Below are positions 23,883 to 32,895 of a stretch of 64,000 bases of DNA, piece by piece. Within the stretch, counting starts at the first letter, position 1. Each line of letters opens with the position of its first letter. Origin of the DNA: Sulfitobacter mediterraneus (GTDB taxonomy: Bacteria; Pseudomonadota; Alphaproteobacteria; Rhodobacterales; Rhodobacteraceae); the NCBI RefSeq assembly GCF_016801775.1, contig NZ_CP069005.1, positions 62,001-126,000 of the forward strand, given 5' to 3'. A model generated the notes under the pieces. The model did not search any database. It was given only the letters and a program-made list of their open reading frames with translations, and was not told the origin of the DNA. The translations under genes and the position numbers were made by a program.

Positions 23883-26800
23883 TCCACGTCCCATTTGAAC
23901 GTCGTTTTGCACTGCCATCAGAAGAGCGACTGCGCGACCCAGACTACATTTCTATCTGGGGCAGTTATGAGCACGGCTCCCTACGTTGGAGCGACCTCTA
24001 TGCTCACCGCTGTGTCGTCGTCTTGGGTGAGGGGAAGTGCGGTAAGACCCATGAATTCAAACAGCAAAAGCAAGCGCTCCAGGATCAGGGACAAGCTGCG
24101 TTTTTTGTCCCACTTGAATTGCTTCAAGACGGAGAGTTTTTGGACTCAATCACCGCGAAAGAAGAGCAAGAATTTCAGCACTGGTTAGAGGCATCTGACG
24201 CAGAGGCAGTGTTCTTTTTGGACGCGGTCGACGAGTTGAAGTTGCGTAAGGGCACGCTGCGGCGTGCATTGCGAAAAATTCAGACTGCTGTCGGAGCGCA
24301 GACACACCGGGCGCGCTTCTTCATTTCATGTAGACCAAATGATTGGGCTGACGAGCTGGATTTTCAGGTTGTGACTGCTTTGGTTGCGCCGAGAGAAAGA
24401 GCCGCCGAGGTTACTGAAGCTCCAGCAGGTGAAGAAGTCTTCACGGCAATGATTGCACGAGATAGCGGCCCACCCCCTAGTGATGGGGAGGAGGGGGCCA
24501 GCGGCAGGGAGGAACCTGTAAAGGTTTTCGCGCTGTTGCCGTTATCTAGAAATGAGATCGTTGAATTTGCACGTCTTTACGCAGCAGATCACGCTGATGT
24601 CTTTGCCCAGCACTTGGAGGAAAAAGAGCTCTGGCATCTCTACCAATTGCCTGCAGACATCATGGCTGCGCTTGACCAGTTGGCGACGGAAGGACAACTC
24701 GGCAACCTTCAGGAACAATTGGTCTTTGGCATTGGCCAACGGCTTCGCGAAACCTCTGACAAAAAGCGCAATGATCTGAGCGTAAAAAAAGGCATGGAAG
24801 GGGCGGAGCGGATTGCGCTTGCGCTATTTCTAATGAAGCGCAGGTCAATCTACTTTGCAGCGCCTGGCGGTGACGCAGAGGGAGTCAGTGTAGCCGACAT
24901 CCTGCCGGACTGGTCGCACGATGAGCAGGTCGAGTTGCTTGGCAAGTCCTTGTTTGACCCCACAGGCGTCGGTGCTGTGCGCTTTCATCATCGATCCACG
25001 CAGGAGTTCTTGGCCGCTCAACGCCTTCAGAAGTTACGTGAGCAAGGTCTTGCGACAAGCGACCTCCATCACCTGTTGTTCGCGAGCATCGGACAAGAGC
25101 GAGTGATAGTCCCAAGTATGGAACCTGTGGTGGCATGGTTGGCACTGTGGAACCCCGACGTTCTGACTGATGTGAAGGAGCGAAACCCTCTCTTACTGTT
25201 CCGCCAGGGAATCCCCGCGATTCTGAGCCTCGAACTGCGCGCGGAACTGTTACGCAGGTTCGTTGAGCAATATTCTGGTAGCGACTGGCGCAGGGTCGGC
25301 GTTGGGCACACTGAGCTGAAGCGCGTGTCGACACCGGAGCTGGCGCCGCTGGTGCAAGAGTTGTGGGACCAAGCCTATACAGGTCACGACACGCGAGAGC
25401 TGCTTCTCGAAATGGTGTACCTGACGCCAATGGCTGATTGCGCCGATTTGGCGTTTCAAGCGGCCTTCGACGAGAGCTTGGATTTCCACCATCGGACATA
25501 CGCTGTCTGGGCAGTTCTTAGATGTGGAAGCAGTCAACAGAAACGCGAGATCGGGACTAGCATGGTGGCGGGCAATTGGCCCGAACGGGTTGTGCGCAAT
25601 GCGCTGCCTGATCTGTTTCCTGAAGCACTTGAACTGGCAGAGTTTCTGGCTCTTGCAAGATCGCTGAACGAAGTACCGCGTTCCGTTCATGGCTTGGGCT
25701 ATGCACTACTTCAGGCGATCAAGTCGGATGCCATGAGCGCAGAGCAAAGGGTCCAAATCAGGGACGACCTGGTCGACGCAATTTGGTTGAACCGCACCGA
25801 AGAAAGTCGCGTCTACCAAGCGCATTCAAGCTATGATCACTTCGTCGATCCCGTGATAGCGGCTTGCGATCTGACTCCACCTCAGTCCACCGAAGAAATC
25901 CCAGGTTGGGCATGGAGTGTTGCAGTGGCCTTTCACTTTGGAGAGCGCCGCGAAAGCATAGTCGCCAAAAAGGAAACCAAAAGGTTGCAAGAGGCATTGT
26001 CCGAGAGTGTTGCTTTGCGGGAAGGTTACTTTTGGGCGTGCTTCGACTTGGCAGAAGCTCTTGAAAAGCCCGAGAACGATTGGCATCGATTTGTACGATC
26101 CGACTATGGGCGGGTCCTACGACCTTTTACGGAGTTGGATTTCTCTTGGCTTCTTCGTGCACTTGCGAATGGAGCAATAGAGGACCGTCGCGGCGTAGCG
26201 TTCTATACGCTGAGCATGTTCGTCAGAGGCGGCGAAAACACCCAACTTGCGGTCGAAATAGCAGAGCTAATCTCCGACCGAGAGGACCTGCAAGAAGCAT
26301 TTGAGCGGATGTTGAATCCTCCACCTCAAGAACCCGACGAGCACGAAATTGAACACCAAAATTGGCAGCGTGAACGTGAGATCGAAGAAGCTGAGCGGCA
26401 GGATGGTTGGAAAAAATGGCGGCAGGAGGTTCTTGCTGCTGAAGATCTAATGCTGGGGGAAGCAGACTGGGAAAACACGCTATACAACCTGCACAATGTC
26501 ATGCAGCATACGGAACGCGACCACAATACGTGGGGGTATTGGGATGCACAGTTTGTTGAGACGGCGTTTTCTCCGGATTTTCTCGCCGGTGTAAGGGAAG
26601 GTCTCTCTGATTTCTGGCGACGCACCGACGTATCGCTGTTCAGTGAGCGCGCAGAAGAAGATCGGAATAGCTATTCAGCCGCCAGCCTTATGGCACTTGC
26701 TGCGCTCAAATGCGAGGCTGAGACCGCGAATTGGGCCGAAGTCCTTTCGCATGATGAAGCAGTAGGGGCGACGCGCATTTCAACATTGGAGCTGAACGGT

Positions 26801-28195
26801 TTCGGAGCCTTCCTTCCGCAGCTGGAAGCGGCCCACCCGCACGCCATCGAAGAAGTCATTGGTACTGAAATCAACCGACAGCTCGCAAACCTTACGGAGG
26901 TAGGACGTGCACCCATTTTGCATGACGCACTCCACCATGGCACACCATTCATGCGCGACATCGCAGCCGCAGCGGCTACAGATAGCCTACCGGCATTTGA
27001 GAATGCGCTGGAGCAGAATACCCAGACCGACCTCAAATATGCCTTCGAACTGATTGCTGGCAATGGCACGGATGAGGCCATTTCGAATGCCGTTGGAGCG
27101 ATCCAAAATCATATCGACACATCCAACCAAATGACTGCTGAAAGCCAGCGGTTCTGGCTGAAAATGTTGACCCAACTGAGCCTAGAGCAAGGGTGCGAAG
27201 CGGTGCTGGCAGCGACCGCTGACTTATCAACGCAAGAGTCCCGAGAAGCTGCAATTTCAATATTTGCCGCGATCTTCGGTGATCGCCACTGGGGCGGGCA
27301 ACCGAGTTTTGATAGGGTGGAGAATGGCCGTCGCCTCGAATTGTTGACCCTGCTGGTCATAAGAGCCTACCAAACGGTGCGCCCGCAAGAGGATCAGCAC
27401 ACCTTTACACCGAACACTCGCGACCACGCTGAGGAAGCACGCGGTTACCTACTGAGCACACTTGTTTCGACGCAGTCGCCGAGAACGCTGTCGGTGCTTT
27501 ACGAATTGTCCGCAATGCCCGAATTCGCGCATCTGACAGACCGTTTGAAACAGATGGCTACAGAGTTGGCGGCGAACATATTGGAACCCGAGGCCATGAG
27601 TGGCTCGGTATTCCGAATATTCGACCAAGAGCGGAACTACCGCGCCTATGACGACCCATCTCTATTTGCGGTCATGAATCACAGGCTGGCAGACTTTGAA
27701 CACCACTTGCTTAACGACGAGCAGACAACTGTAGCGACTTTGCGAAAGGTGGAAAGCGAAACAGAGCTACGTCAATTCCTTTCCTACTGGCTGACCCAAA
27801 ACGCTCGAAGTGCATACAGTGTTACACAAGAAGCCGTTGCAATCGCTGAAAAACGAACAGATATCCGATTGCACGCAGCCGGTTTGGACCGATACGCTTC
27901 TGTAGAAGCGAAGTTGGATGACGCAAGACATCGATGGAGCGGAAGCCAACTGAGAGATGCTTTGATCGATCAACTCGTGGGGCGTTATCTTAACCATAAG
28001 CGATGTCGAGTTGGCTGTCTCTTAATCTGTATGCGCGAACCGCGGCAATGGGAGCATCCAGACACCGGCGAAAGAATGGATTTGCAAACGACGGTCGCCT
28101 GGTTGCAGAGCGTTGCCAACGCCATCATGGAAGAACGTTCTGAACTGCTGCTTTCGGTGAAAGGGATCAATTACTCAGTTACTGCGAACGAGTAG
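23879..28195 (+). CDS. NACHT-like STAND NTPase with long helical-repeat C-terminus
   Basis: Predicted 1438-residue protein. The P-loop GEGKCGKT is at residues 50-57, Walker B FFLDAVDE at 112-119 (the paired acids are typical of NACHT/STAND ATPases) and a sensor-like FISCRPNDW near 148-156. RFHHRSTQEFLAAQRL near residue 368 is the winged-helix signature seen at the end of NACHT modules. The remaining 1000 residues are alpha-helical with repeated short helix pairs, probably HEAT/ARM-like, and would act as the sensor. No effector domain is fused; the TIR protein in the same operon would supply it. Start ATG at 23879 overlaps the upstream stop. Confidence 0.85.
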   Translation: MIHVPFERRFALPSEERLRDPDYISIWGSYEHGSLRWSDLYAHRCVVVLGEGKCGKTHEFKQQKQALQDQGQAAFFVPLELLQDGEFLDSITAKEEQEFQHWLEASDAEAVFFLDAVDELKLRKGTLRRALRKIQTAVGAQTHRARFFISCRPNDWADELDFQVVTALVAPRERAAEVTEAPAGEEVFTAMIARDSGPPPSDGEEGASGREEPVKVFALLPLSRNEIVEFARLYAADHADVFAQHLEEKELWHLYQLPADIMAALDQLATEGQLGNLQEQLVFGIGQRLRETSDKKRNDLSVKKGMEGAERIALALFLMKRRSIYFAAPGGDAEGVSVADILPDWSHDEQVELLGKSLFDPTGVGAVRFHHRSTQEFLAAQRLQKLREQGLATSDLHHLLFASIGQERVIVPSMEPVVAWLALWNPDVLTDVKERNPLLLFRQGIPAILSLELRAELLRRFVEQYSGSDWRRVGVGHTELKRVSTPELAPLVQELWDQAYTGHDTRELLLEMVYLTPMADCADLAFQAAFDESLDFHHRTYAVWAVLRCGSSQQKREIGTSMVAGNWPERVVRNALPDLFPEALELAEFLALARSLNEVPRSVHGLGYALLQAIKSDAMSAEQRVQIRDDLVDAIWLNRTEESRVYQAHSSYDHFVDPVIAACDLTPPQSTEEIPGWAWSVAVAFHFGERRESIVAKKETKRLQEALSESVALREGYFWACFDLAEALEKPENDWHRFVRSDYGRVLRPFTELDFSWLLRALANGAIEDRRGVAFYTLSMFVRGGENTQLAVEIAELISDREDLQEAFERMLNPPPQEPDEHEIEHQNWQREREIEEAERQDGWKKWRQEVLAAEDLMLGEADWENTLYNLHNVMQHTERDHNTWGYWDAQFVETAFSPDFLAGVREGLSDFWRRTDVSLFSERAEEDRNSYSAASLMALAALKCEAETANWAEVLSHDEAVGATRISTLELNGFGAFLPQLEAAHPHAIEEVIGTEINRQLANLTEVGRAPILHDALHHGTPFMRDIAAAAATDSLPAFENALEQNTQTDLKYAFELIAGNGTDEAISNAVGAIQNHIDTSNQMTAESQRFWLKMLTQLSLEQGCEAVLAATADLSTQESREAAISIFAAIFGDRHWGGQPSFDRVENGRRLELLTLLVIRAYQTVRPQEDQHTFTPNTRDHAEEARGYLLSTLVSTQSPRTLSVLYELSAMPEFAHLTDRLKQMATELAANILEPEAMSGSVFRIFDQERNYRAYDDPSLFAVMNHRLADFEHHLLNDEQTTVATLRKVESETELRQFLSYWLTQNARSAYSVTQEAVAIAEKRTDIRLHAAGLDRYASVEAKLDDARHRWSGSQLRDALIDQLVGRYLNHKRCRVGCLLICMREPRQWEHPDTGERMDLQTTVAWLQSVANAIMEERSELLLSVKGINYSVTANE

Positions 28196-28926
28196 ATATC
28201 TGTGCCGATCGAGGCGCTATTTGATGTATCCACGATTTCGATGATCAAAGTCCGCTTTGGAGCTTCCCGAGTGTCTCCGCTACAGAGCGGCGAATTCACA
28301 CTTTCCGCCCATCACGTCGAATGCTTGGAAAAGCAATCCTTATAGTCGGCAGCGGCGTCGCCAGCACATCAACCTTAGGCTAAGCCCTGCGGCCTCCCCA
28401 GCTCGGCTTCGCGTGTCGCAGGGGAGAACGGCCCTTCGGTCCGTCGCGCATTCGGCCATGCGGCCTCACCGCGGCGTCGCACCCAGGCCCCCGGTTTGCC
28501 CGCCTCGCGAGCACGTCCCTCCCCGGCCGCTCCGCCGGATTGCGCTCTGGTCTGTTTTGGCCCGAGGCCAAAACGATCCCGCCGCTTCATCCGTCTTCCG
28601 CGTCCGGTCAGGCCGTTTGCCTGCTCGGGTCGGGCAAACCTACCGTCAAAACACACACACATGAGCGCGGAAGCATATCCTCCGGATGGCCCCCAAATCA
28701 GCCCGCGTCAAGGATCGCAAAACTTTTCGGCGAGGGCGGCGCCAGTGGTACAGGGCGGTCCCGTGCGTGAGCGCGCGCATGTGTCGGGTGCTGCGCGCGG
28801 AAAACTTTTGCGCCCGGCAAGCCGGCGGCTATGCCGTCCCTGACCCGGGCAGATTCGGAAACCAGACATTCGGCCATGCCCCCACACTCACGTGGTGGCT
28901 CTATAACCGAACACTGGAGACCAGAC
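28196..28926. other. GC-rich gene-free region with hairpins
   Basis: About 730 bases without a supportable gene. A perfect stem GTTTTGGCC/GGCCAAAAC with a three-base loop lies at 28554-28574, and GTTTGCC/GGCAAAC at 28615-28639. The first has the same geometry (9-bp arms, 3-base loop, TTTGGC core) as a hairpin in the putative oriT region at 31989-32009. The several overlapping open frames here have low-complexity Arg/Pro-rich translations and no ribosome-binding sites. Confidence 0.45.
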
Positions 28927-29856
28927 ATGGCTTACGACACTGCAAACACCTACGAGACCATCGAACTTTTCGGACTGACCGAGAAGGACGCGCAGCTGCC
29001 GATCCCCGAGGATTACATCCTGACAGACCACATCATCCGCGAAAGCTTCGAGGCTTTGCTCGGGCCGCTGCGCGGGACCGGGCTTGAAGCAGAAATCGAA
29101 CCGCTGGCCCATGGGCTCGCGACGATCCTGCAGCGCCGCAAGGTGGCACTCGGCAAGGAGGTCGACCGCACCGCGGACAAGATCGGCGCGCTGGCAAAAT
29201 CCCACGACGGATCGGAGATCGCCGAGACCGCGCTCGAAGAGGCGCAGGCGCGCTTTGTGCAGCTGCGCGAGATCGTCAGCGCCATCGAGGTGATGAGCGA
29301 GGCGGCGGCGGAATGCTACGAGATCGAGACGGGTCACGCCTTCATCCCGGCGGCAGGCTCGCGGGCGAGTGTCCGGGCGCAAGAGACCGGGGCGGTCTTC
29401 GAGGCGCGGCAGCTCCTCGAGCAGCACGACCGCGAGACTGCCGAGAAATCCAAAGTCGAGGGGGTGCCCCTGATCGTCTCAGGCGCCACCGACTGGACCG
29501 ATGTTGATGTGATCTTCAACACGCTCGACAAGGTTCGCGAACGGATCAAGCAGAACCGCAACCAGGAGATTTTCCTCTGCCACAAGGGTGGCAAGCACGG
29601 GGCGGAGATGATCGCGGCCCGGTGGGCCCGGGCACGCGGGGTCGCGCAAGCGCGCTTCGATCCGCGCTGGTCCGCGCACGGGCGGGCGGCCCCGTTCAAG
29701 TGCAACGACGAAATGCTGGACGACAAGTTCGCGGCGACGGGGGTTGTCCTCTTCGGCGGCAACGGGGTCGCGCTGAACCTCGGGCAGAAGGCGGAAGCGA
29801 AAGGCCTGACGGTCATGCGGGTTGCGGACCCGGCGAAGAAGGCGTCGCAGGATTGA
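28927..29856 (+). CDS. DUF2493 (SLOG-superfamily) protein
   Basis: Predicted 309-residue protein. The N-terminal 180 residues are helical (SILQRR-like segments, coiled coil around residues 60-115). The C-terminal 130 residues are the DUF2493 Rossmann-like fold: VEGVPLIVSGATDWTDVDVI, then EIFLCHKGGKHGAEMIAARWA, the nucleotide-binding-like loop. Members are widespread on conjugative elements; some SLOG proteins bind nucleotides or nucleotide-derived signals, but no role is established for this group. The ATG at 28927 follows ACTGGAGACC. A terminator-like hairpin follows the gene. Confidence 0.85.
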   Translation: MAYDTANTYETIELFGLTEKDAQLPIPEDYILTDHIIRESFEALLGPLRGTGLEAEIEPLAHGLATILQRRKVALGKEVDRTADKIGALAKSHDGSEIAETALEEAQARFVQLREIVSAIEVMSEAAAECYEIETGHAFIPAAGSRASVRAQETGAVFEARQLLEQHDRETAEKSKVEGVPLIVSGATDWTDVDVIFNTLDKVRERIKQNRNQEIFLCHKGGKHGAEMIAARWARARGVAQARFDPRWSAHGRAAPFKCNDEMLDDKFAATGVVLFGGNGVALNLGQKAEAKGLTVMRVADPAKKASQD

Positions 29857-29862
29857 AGAGAG

Positions 29863-29885
29863 AGGGTCGCCTTAGGGCGGCCCTT
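29863..29885 (+). terminator. Probable terminator after the DUF2493 gene
   Basis: AGGGTCGCC (29863-29871) and GGCGGCCCT (29876-29884) pair with one G-U wobble around a TTAG loop, seven bases after the stop codon. The sequence is nearly identical to the hairpin at 31017-31039. Confidence 0.6.
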
Positions 29886-29945
29886 ACGTCGTTTCTCATG
29901 GGTGTGGACGTTCTCCAAATCACTTTGCCTAGCAATTTCCTGTTT

Positions 29946-29990
29946 TGATAGGTATATGTATGCCAAGCAAAACTTGGAAATGATAGGTAT
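29946..29990 (+). promoter_or_regulatory. Direct repeats flanking an inverted repeat at the nucleotidyltransferase start
   Basis: TGATAGGTAT occurs at 29946-29955 and again at 29981-29990, 35 bp apart, the second copy running into the start codon. Between them lies the perfect inverted repeat CCAAG-CAAAA-CTTGG (29963-29977). A TTGCCT -35-like box at 29925-29930 precedes the first copy. The arrangement suggests repressor binding over promoter and start codon. Confidence 0.45.
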
Positions 29991-31005
29991 GACCCCACTC
30001 AGCAGCATCGCGATGAGCGCCTATACCGACCTGGTGCGTCTTCTTAAGGACGACGCCTTGTTCGGTGTCGAAGGCAAGCCAACACTCAAAGAGCGCGGCG
30101 ACAAGGCCTATTGGTACGCCGCGCGCCGTGTCGGCACCGAGATGCGCTTCATCTATATCGGCGAGGACAGTGACGAGACGCGTGCACGTATCAACCGGAT
30201 TGAGGAGCTGCGCTCGACCGCCAAGGATCGGCAGGCGGAACGGTCTCGGCTTGTCCGCCTCTTGCGCGCCGAAGGCATGACCCCCACCGACCGGGCAACC
30301 GGGTCCATCCTGTCGGCCATGGCCGCAGTAGGGACATTCCGGTTGGGTGGCACCATCGTCGGAACCAATGCATTTCGCCTCTATGAAGGCGAGCTTGGTA
30401 TCCGTCTGCCCATTGGCGGTATGGCCAATACTGGCGACATCGACATCGCGCAGTTCGAGAAGCTCAGCGTTGCGTTGCAGGATCAGGTCGACCCGGGTCT
30501 TGCCGAGACGTTCTCGGCGCTCAAATTCGATCCTCTGCCATCTCTTGACCAAGGCCGGACCTGGCGATGGGCCCAGGGCGGCAGTGGCCAGCTGGTCGAG
30601 TTCCTCACACCGGCGTTCGGAGATGAGACCATCCGTGATCTGCCAGCATTGGGCGTGAACGCCCAAGGATTGAACTATCTGAACTTCCTGATCGCTGAGC
30701 CGATCCACGCGGCGGCGATCTATAGATCCGGCGTTCTGGTGCAGGTGCCCCGCCCGGAGCGTTATGCAGTCCACAAACTGATCATTGCCGACCGGCGCCG
30801 CGATGGGGCAGGAAGCCTGAAATCCGCGAAGGACCGCGAGCAGGCGGCTTTCCTTATCGAAGCGATGGCCGAGGACCGGCCCGATGATCTGGCTCGGGCC
30901 TATGCCACCGCAATGGAGGTTGGGCCGCGCTGGCGGGAACACATCGGCAACTCGCTGAAGCGAATGCCTGATACCAGGGGGATGCTCGACAGCTTGGGCG
31001 CGTGA
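29989..31005 (+). CDS. GSU2403-type nucleotidyltransferase-fold protein
   Basis: Predicted 338-residue protein. The start is ATG at 29989 (MTPLSSIAMSAYTDLVRLLKD). The GTIVGTNAFRLYEGELGIRL block near residue 120 is the nucleotidyltransferase-like region typical of the GSU2403 family, followed by TGDIDIAQFEKLSVAL, which supplies the DxD-like acidic pair. The C-terminal half is helical. Family members are uncharacterised; nucleotidyltransferase folds often serve in toxin-antitoxin or defence systems, which would fit the neighbourhood but is not shown. Terminators flank it on both sides, so it is a single-gene unit. Confidence 0.75.
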   Translation: MTPLSSIAMSAYTDLVRLLKDDALFGVEGKPTLKERGDKAYWYAARRVGTEMRFIYIGEDSDETRARINRIEELRSTAKDRQAERSRLVRLLRAEGMTPTDRATGSILSAMAAVGTFRLGGTIVGTNAFRLYEGELGIRLPIGGMANTGDIDIAQFEKLSVALQDQVDPGLAETFSALKFDPLPSLDQGRTWRWAQGGSGQLVEFLTPAFGDETIRDLPALGVNAQGLNYLNFLIAEPIHAAAIYRSGVLVQVPRPERYAVHKLIIADRRRDGAGSLKSAKDREQAAFLIEAMAEDRPDDLARAYATAMEVGPRWREHIGNSLKRMPDTRGMLDSLGA

Positions 31006-31016
31006 TGGCCATAACC

Positions 31017-31039
31017 GGGTCGCCTTCGGGCGGTCCTTT
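31017..31039 (+). terminator. Terminator with UUCG tetraloop
   Basis: GGGTCGCC (31017-31024), loop TTCG, GGCGGTCC (31029-31036), then TTT. Two wobble pairs are needed. It starts 12 bases after the stop at 31005 and is a near copy of the hairpin at 29863. Confidence 0.7.
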
Positions 31040-31544
31040 CGTCAAATCTCATGGCGCGTGCGATCGGTCACACTTGATCTGCATCTCACGGCGTCCAGCA
31101 CCGTCATCCCTCTACCCAGCCCGTCAGAGTTCGGCCCATCCGCATCGGTACGGGCTGGGGATGGTGCGCACCTAGCACATCGTCAGCAGCGCAAGACGCG
31201 AGGGGTCGAGACGTCGCACTTGAGGCTGAAGCCCTGCTCGACCCTCGGGTGGTGTCGCGGAACATCGCATCCACGCGGGCGGGCGTCATCAGCACCCCGG
31301 CCAGGTTCGGCAGGACGTGGACGCGGATGGTGGCGACTGCGTGATGGCACAGGTCAATCGGGTCCCTCCTTTTTGCTATGCATGTGGATCGCACGGGGTC
31401 GGCCCGTTCGTGCCCTCAGCTCACGCTTCGGCAAGCACAAATACGGTTTCCACGGCGGGGCCGCGGACCCTCCGCATTTGCGCTTGCGACCGGTCCTTTT
31501 GCCCCCGTGCTGGGTGATCCTCATCGCAATAAGGAGTAACCCAA
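31040..31544. other. Gene-free stretch
   Basis: About 500 bases with no supportable gene; translations in all frames are low-complexity. It presumably contains the promoter and leader of the small gene at 31545. I see no clear repeat. Confidence 0.35.
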
Positions 31545-31751
31545 ATGACCAACCACTACGTCGCCACCGTTCCCGTCAAGTTCACCGATACCGATGGCCA
31601 GGAGCGCACCCGATTCCAACGCGTGGGCGCCATGTTCCGCAACACCCGCAACGGGGACGGCTCGGAGTTCTTCAGCCTCAAGCTCGACTTCCCGGTCGCG
31701 GTCTCGGAGCTGGTGATGTTCCCACCGAGCGCGAAAGATCCCCAGGACTAA
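31545..31751 (+). CDS. Small conserved hypothetical protein (68 aa)
   Basis: Predicted 68-residue protein, MTNHYVATVPVKFTDTDGQE then TRFQRVGAMFRN and EFFSLKLDFPVAVSELVMFP. The pattern of charged beta strands resembles small single-domain proteins that recur beside relaxase genes on rhodobacterial elements. AAGGAG (31531-31536) is an excellent ribosome-binding site. Function unknown. Confidence 0.65.
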   Translation: MTNHYVATVPVKFTDTDGQERTRFQRVGAMFRNTRNGDGSEFFSLKLDFPVAVSELVMFPPSAKDPQD

Positions 31752-31948
31752 ATCCTCTGGCGAGGATGGGCCGCCCCAGGACGATCTTGGGGCGGCCCGA
31801 TCCCTGTTCCAGGGATGCCGTGTCCGGCGGTCAGTTCGCCCGAGGTGACCTCCTCTTGGTGCCGGTCGCTGCGCGCGCAACGGACGATCGCCGCTCGGAA
31901 TGATCAGGCCGCGACAGACCGGCCAGTCAGCCTCAAGGGGGCCATCCA

Positions 31949-32091
31949 CAAAAACCTATCGGCCAGGGCCTCCCGGTTTTTGCGGCAGAGATTTGGCGGA
32001 GCCAAATCTGGCCCTCCTTGACCCTGCCTGTCCGCCCTGTCGGTGGGGTTTGCGCCCGCCCGCGGTTCCGTCCGAACACATGCGTGTTCGG
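31949..32091. other. Putative origin of transfer (oriT) region
   Basis: Three perfect inverted repeats follow each other in a gene-free stretch just upstream of mobC and the relaxase gene: CAAAAACC/GGTTTTTG (31949-31956, 31975-31982), AGATTTGGC/GCCAAATCT (31989-31997, 32001-32009) and CCGAACAC/GTGTTCGG (32072-32079, 32084-32091). Relaxases of the VirD2/MOBP kind usually nick next to such repeats beside their own operon. I cannot identify the nick site; no TATCCTG core is present. The assignment rests on position and structure. Confidence 0.4.
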
Positions 32092-32242
32092 CCAGACCTG
32101 CGGGCGGTGCTGGGGAAGGGGGCCTATTGGACAGGTGGGTCGCCCGGTGGCGAGGGGGCAGGCCCGCGTCCCTGCGGTCTGCGGGGGAAGCGGACACCAA
32201 GGCTGCCTGAGCCCGAATGCAACGTAAGTATATAATTGACAG

Positions 32243-32261
32243 CTTAGTATAATATCGTAAG
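32243..32261 (+). promoter_or_regulatory. AT-rich operator motif, copy B, before mobC
   Basis: CTTAGTATAATATCGTAAG is an imperfect palindrome (CTTA-N2-ATA-N-TAT-N2-TAAG). TTGACA (32236-32241) just before it is a consensus -35 box. The sequence aligns with the motifs at 11620-11637 and 54406-54423 through the TATCGYAA end. Confidence 0.6.
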
Positions 32262-32313
32262 GTGGGGGCAGCCTTGGTGGAAGGTGGCAGGAAATAGGGG
32301 GTCTTTCTTCCGC

Positions 32314-32895
32314 ATGTCCCGAACAAAACGCCTGACAGAGACCGAGAAGATGCAGATCGTCCGCGAGGCCGCGGAAGGTGTGTCGACGTCTGAGCTGGCC
32401 GAGCGCTTCGAGGTCACATCGCGGGCCGTGCGATACATCTTGAAAGCCGATGCCGAGCGTCAAATGGATGCCGCGATCCCGGTCTCCGCAGTCAGTGTGA
32501 AGGTCACGGCTGCGGAGCTTGCGGCGCTCGACGAGGTGCTGGCCGAGGCCGGGATCGAGAGCCGGGCCGAGGGGCTGCGGCGGCTCATTCAGGCGGCGGG
32601 TGGGGTGTTTGTTCCGGACGCGCAGATGGCGGCCGAGATGGCGCGCTACCGCGCCTCGCTGCACGAGGTCGGCAATGGGGTAGCGCAAATTGCCAAGCAG
32701 ATGACGCAGGCCAACCGGCAGGGGCAGGGGGCTGGTTCGGAGTTCACCGAATTGCGCTTTGCGCAGATGCGCGGGCTGGCGCGGTTCATCCTGGATTCTG
32801 CTGACGAGATCGATCTGCTCCTGCGCCGCCGTCGGGACGCCATGCAGCTCGAGGCCACGGCAGCCTTGAGGGAGTTTGCCCATGCGGCTGAATGA
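32314..32895 (+). CDS. Relaxosome accessory protein (MobC/VirD1-like)
   Basis: Predicted 193-residue protein. The N-terminal helix-turn-helix (TEKMQIVREAAEGVSTSELAERF ... SRAVRYIL, about residues 8-45) resembles a DNA-binding domain. Residues about 60-180 match the MobC/VirD1 layout, including RAEGLRRLIQAAGG and NGVAQIAKQMTQANRQG. It would bind oriT and help the relaxase. It overlaps the relaxase gene by 14 bases. A GTG at 32284 is an alternative start nearer the promoter motif. Confidence 0.82.
   Translation: MSRTKRLTETEKMQIVREAAEGVSTSELAERFEVTSRAVRYILKADAERQMDAAIPVSAVSVKVTAAELAALDEVLAEAGIESRAEGLRRLIQAAGGVFVPDAQMAAEMARYRASLHEVGNGVAQIAKQMTQANRQGQGAGSEFTELRFAQMRGLARFILDSADEIDLLLRRRRDAMQLEATAALREFAHAAE

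Noticed and set aside
22243..28195. Classification of the TIR operon as Thoeris or as an Avs system
   Set aside because: Thoeris pairs TIR with a SIR2 or similar NAD-processing protein, which is absent. Avs proteins carry their effector fused at the N-terminus, whereas this NTPase starts almost directly with its P-loop.
28257..28843. Several overlapping frames in the GC-rich stretch before the DUF2493 gene
   Set aside because: All have low-complexity translations on both strands; better explained as structured non-coding DNA.
31058..31903. 281-codon open frame on the + strand
   Set aside because: Low-complexity Arg/Gly/Pro translation, crosses the better-supported small gene at 31545, no start signal.
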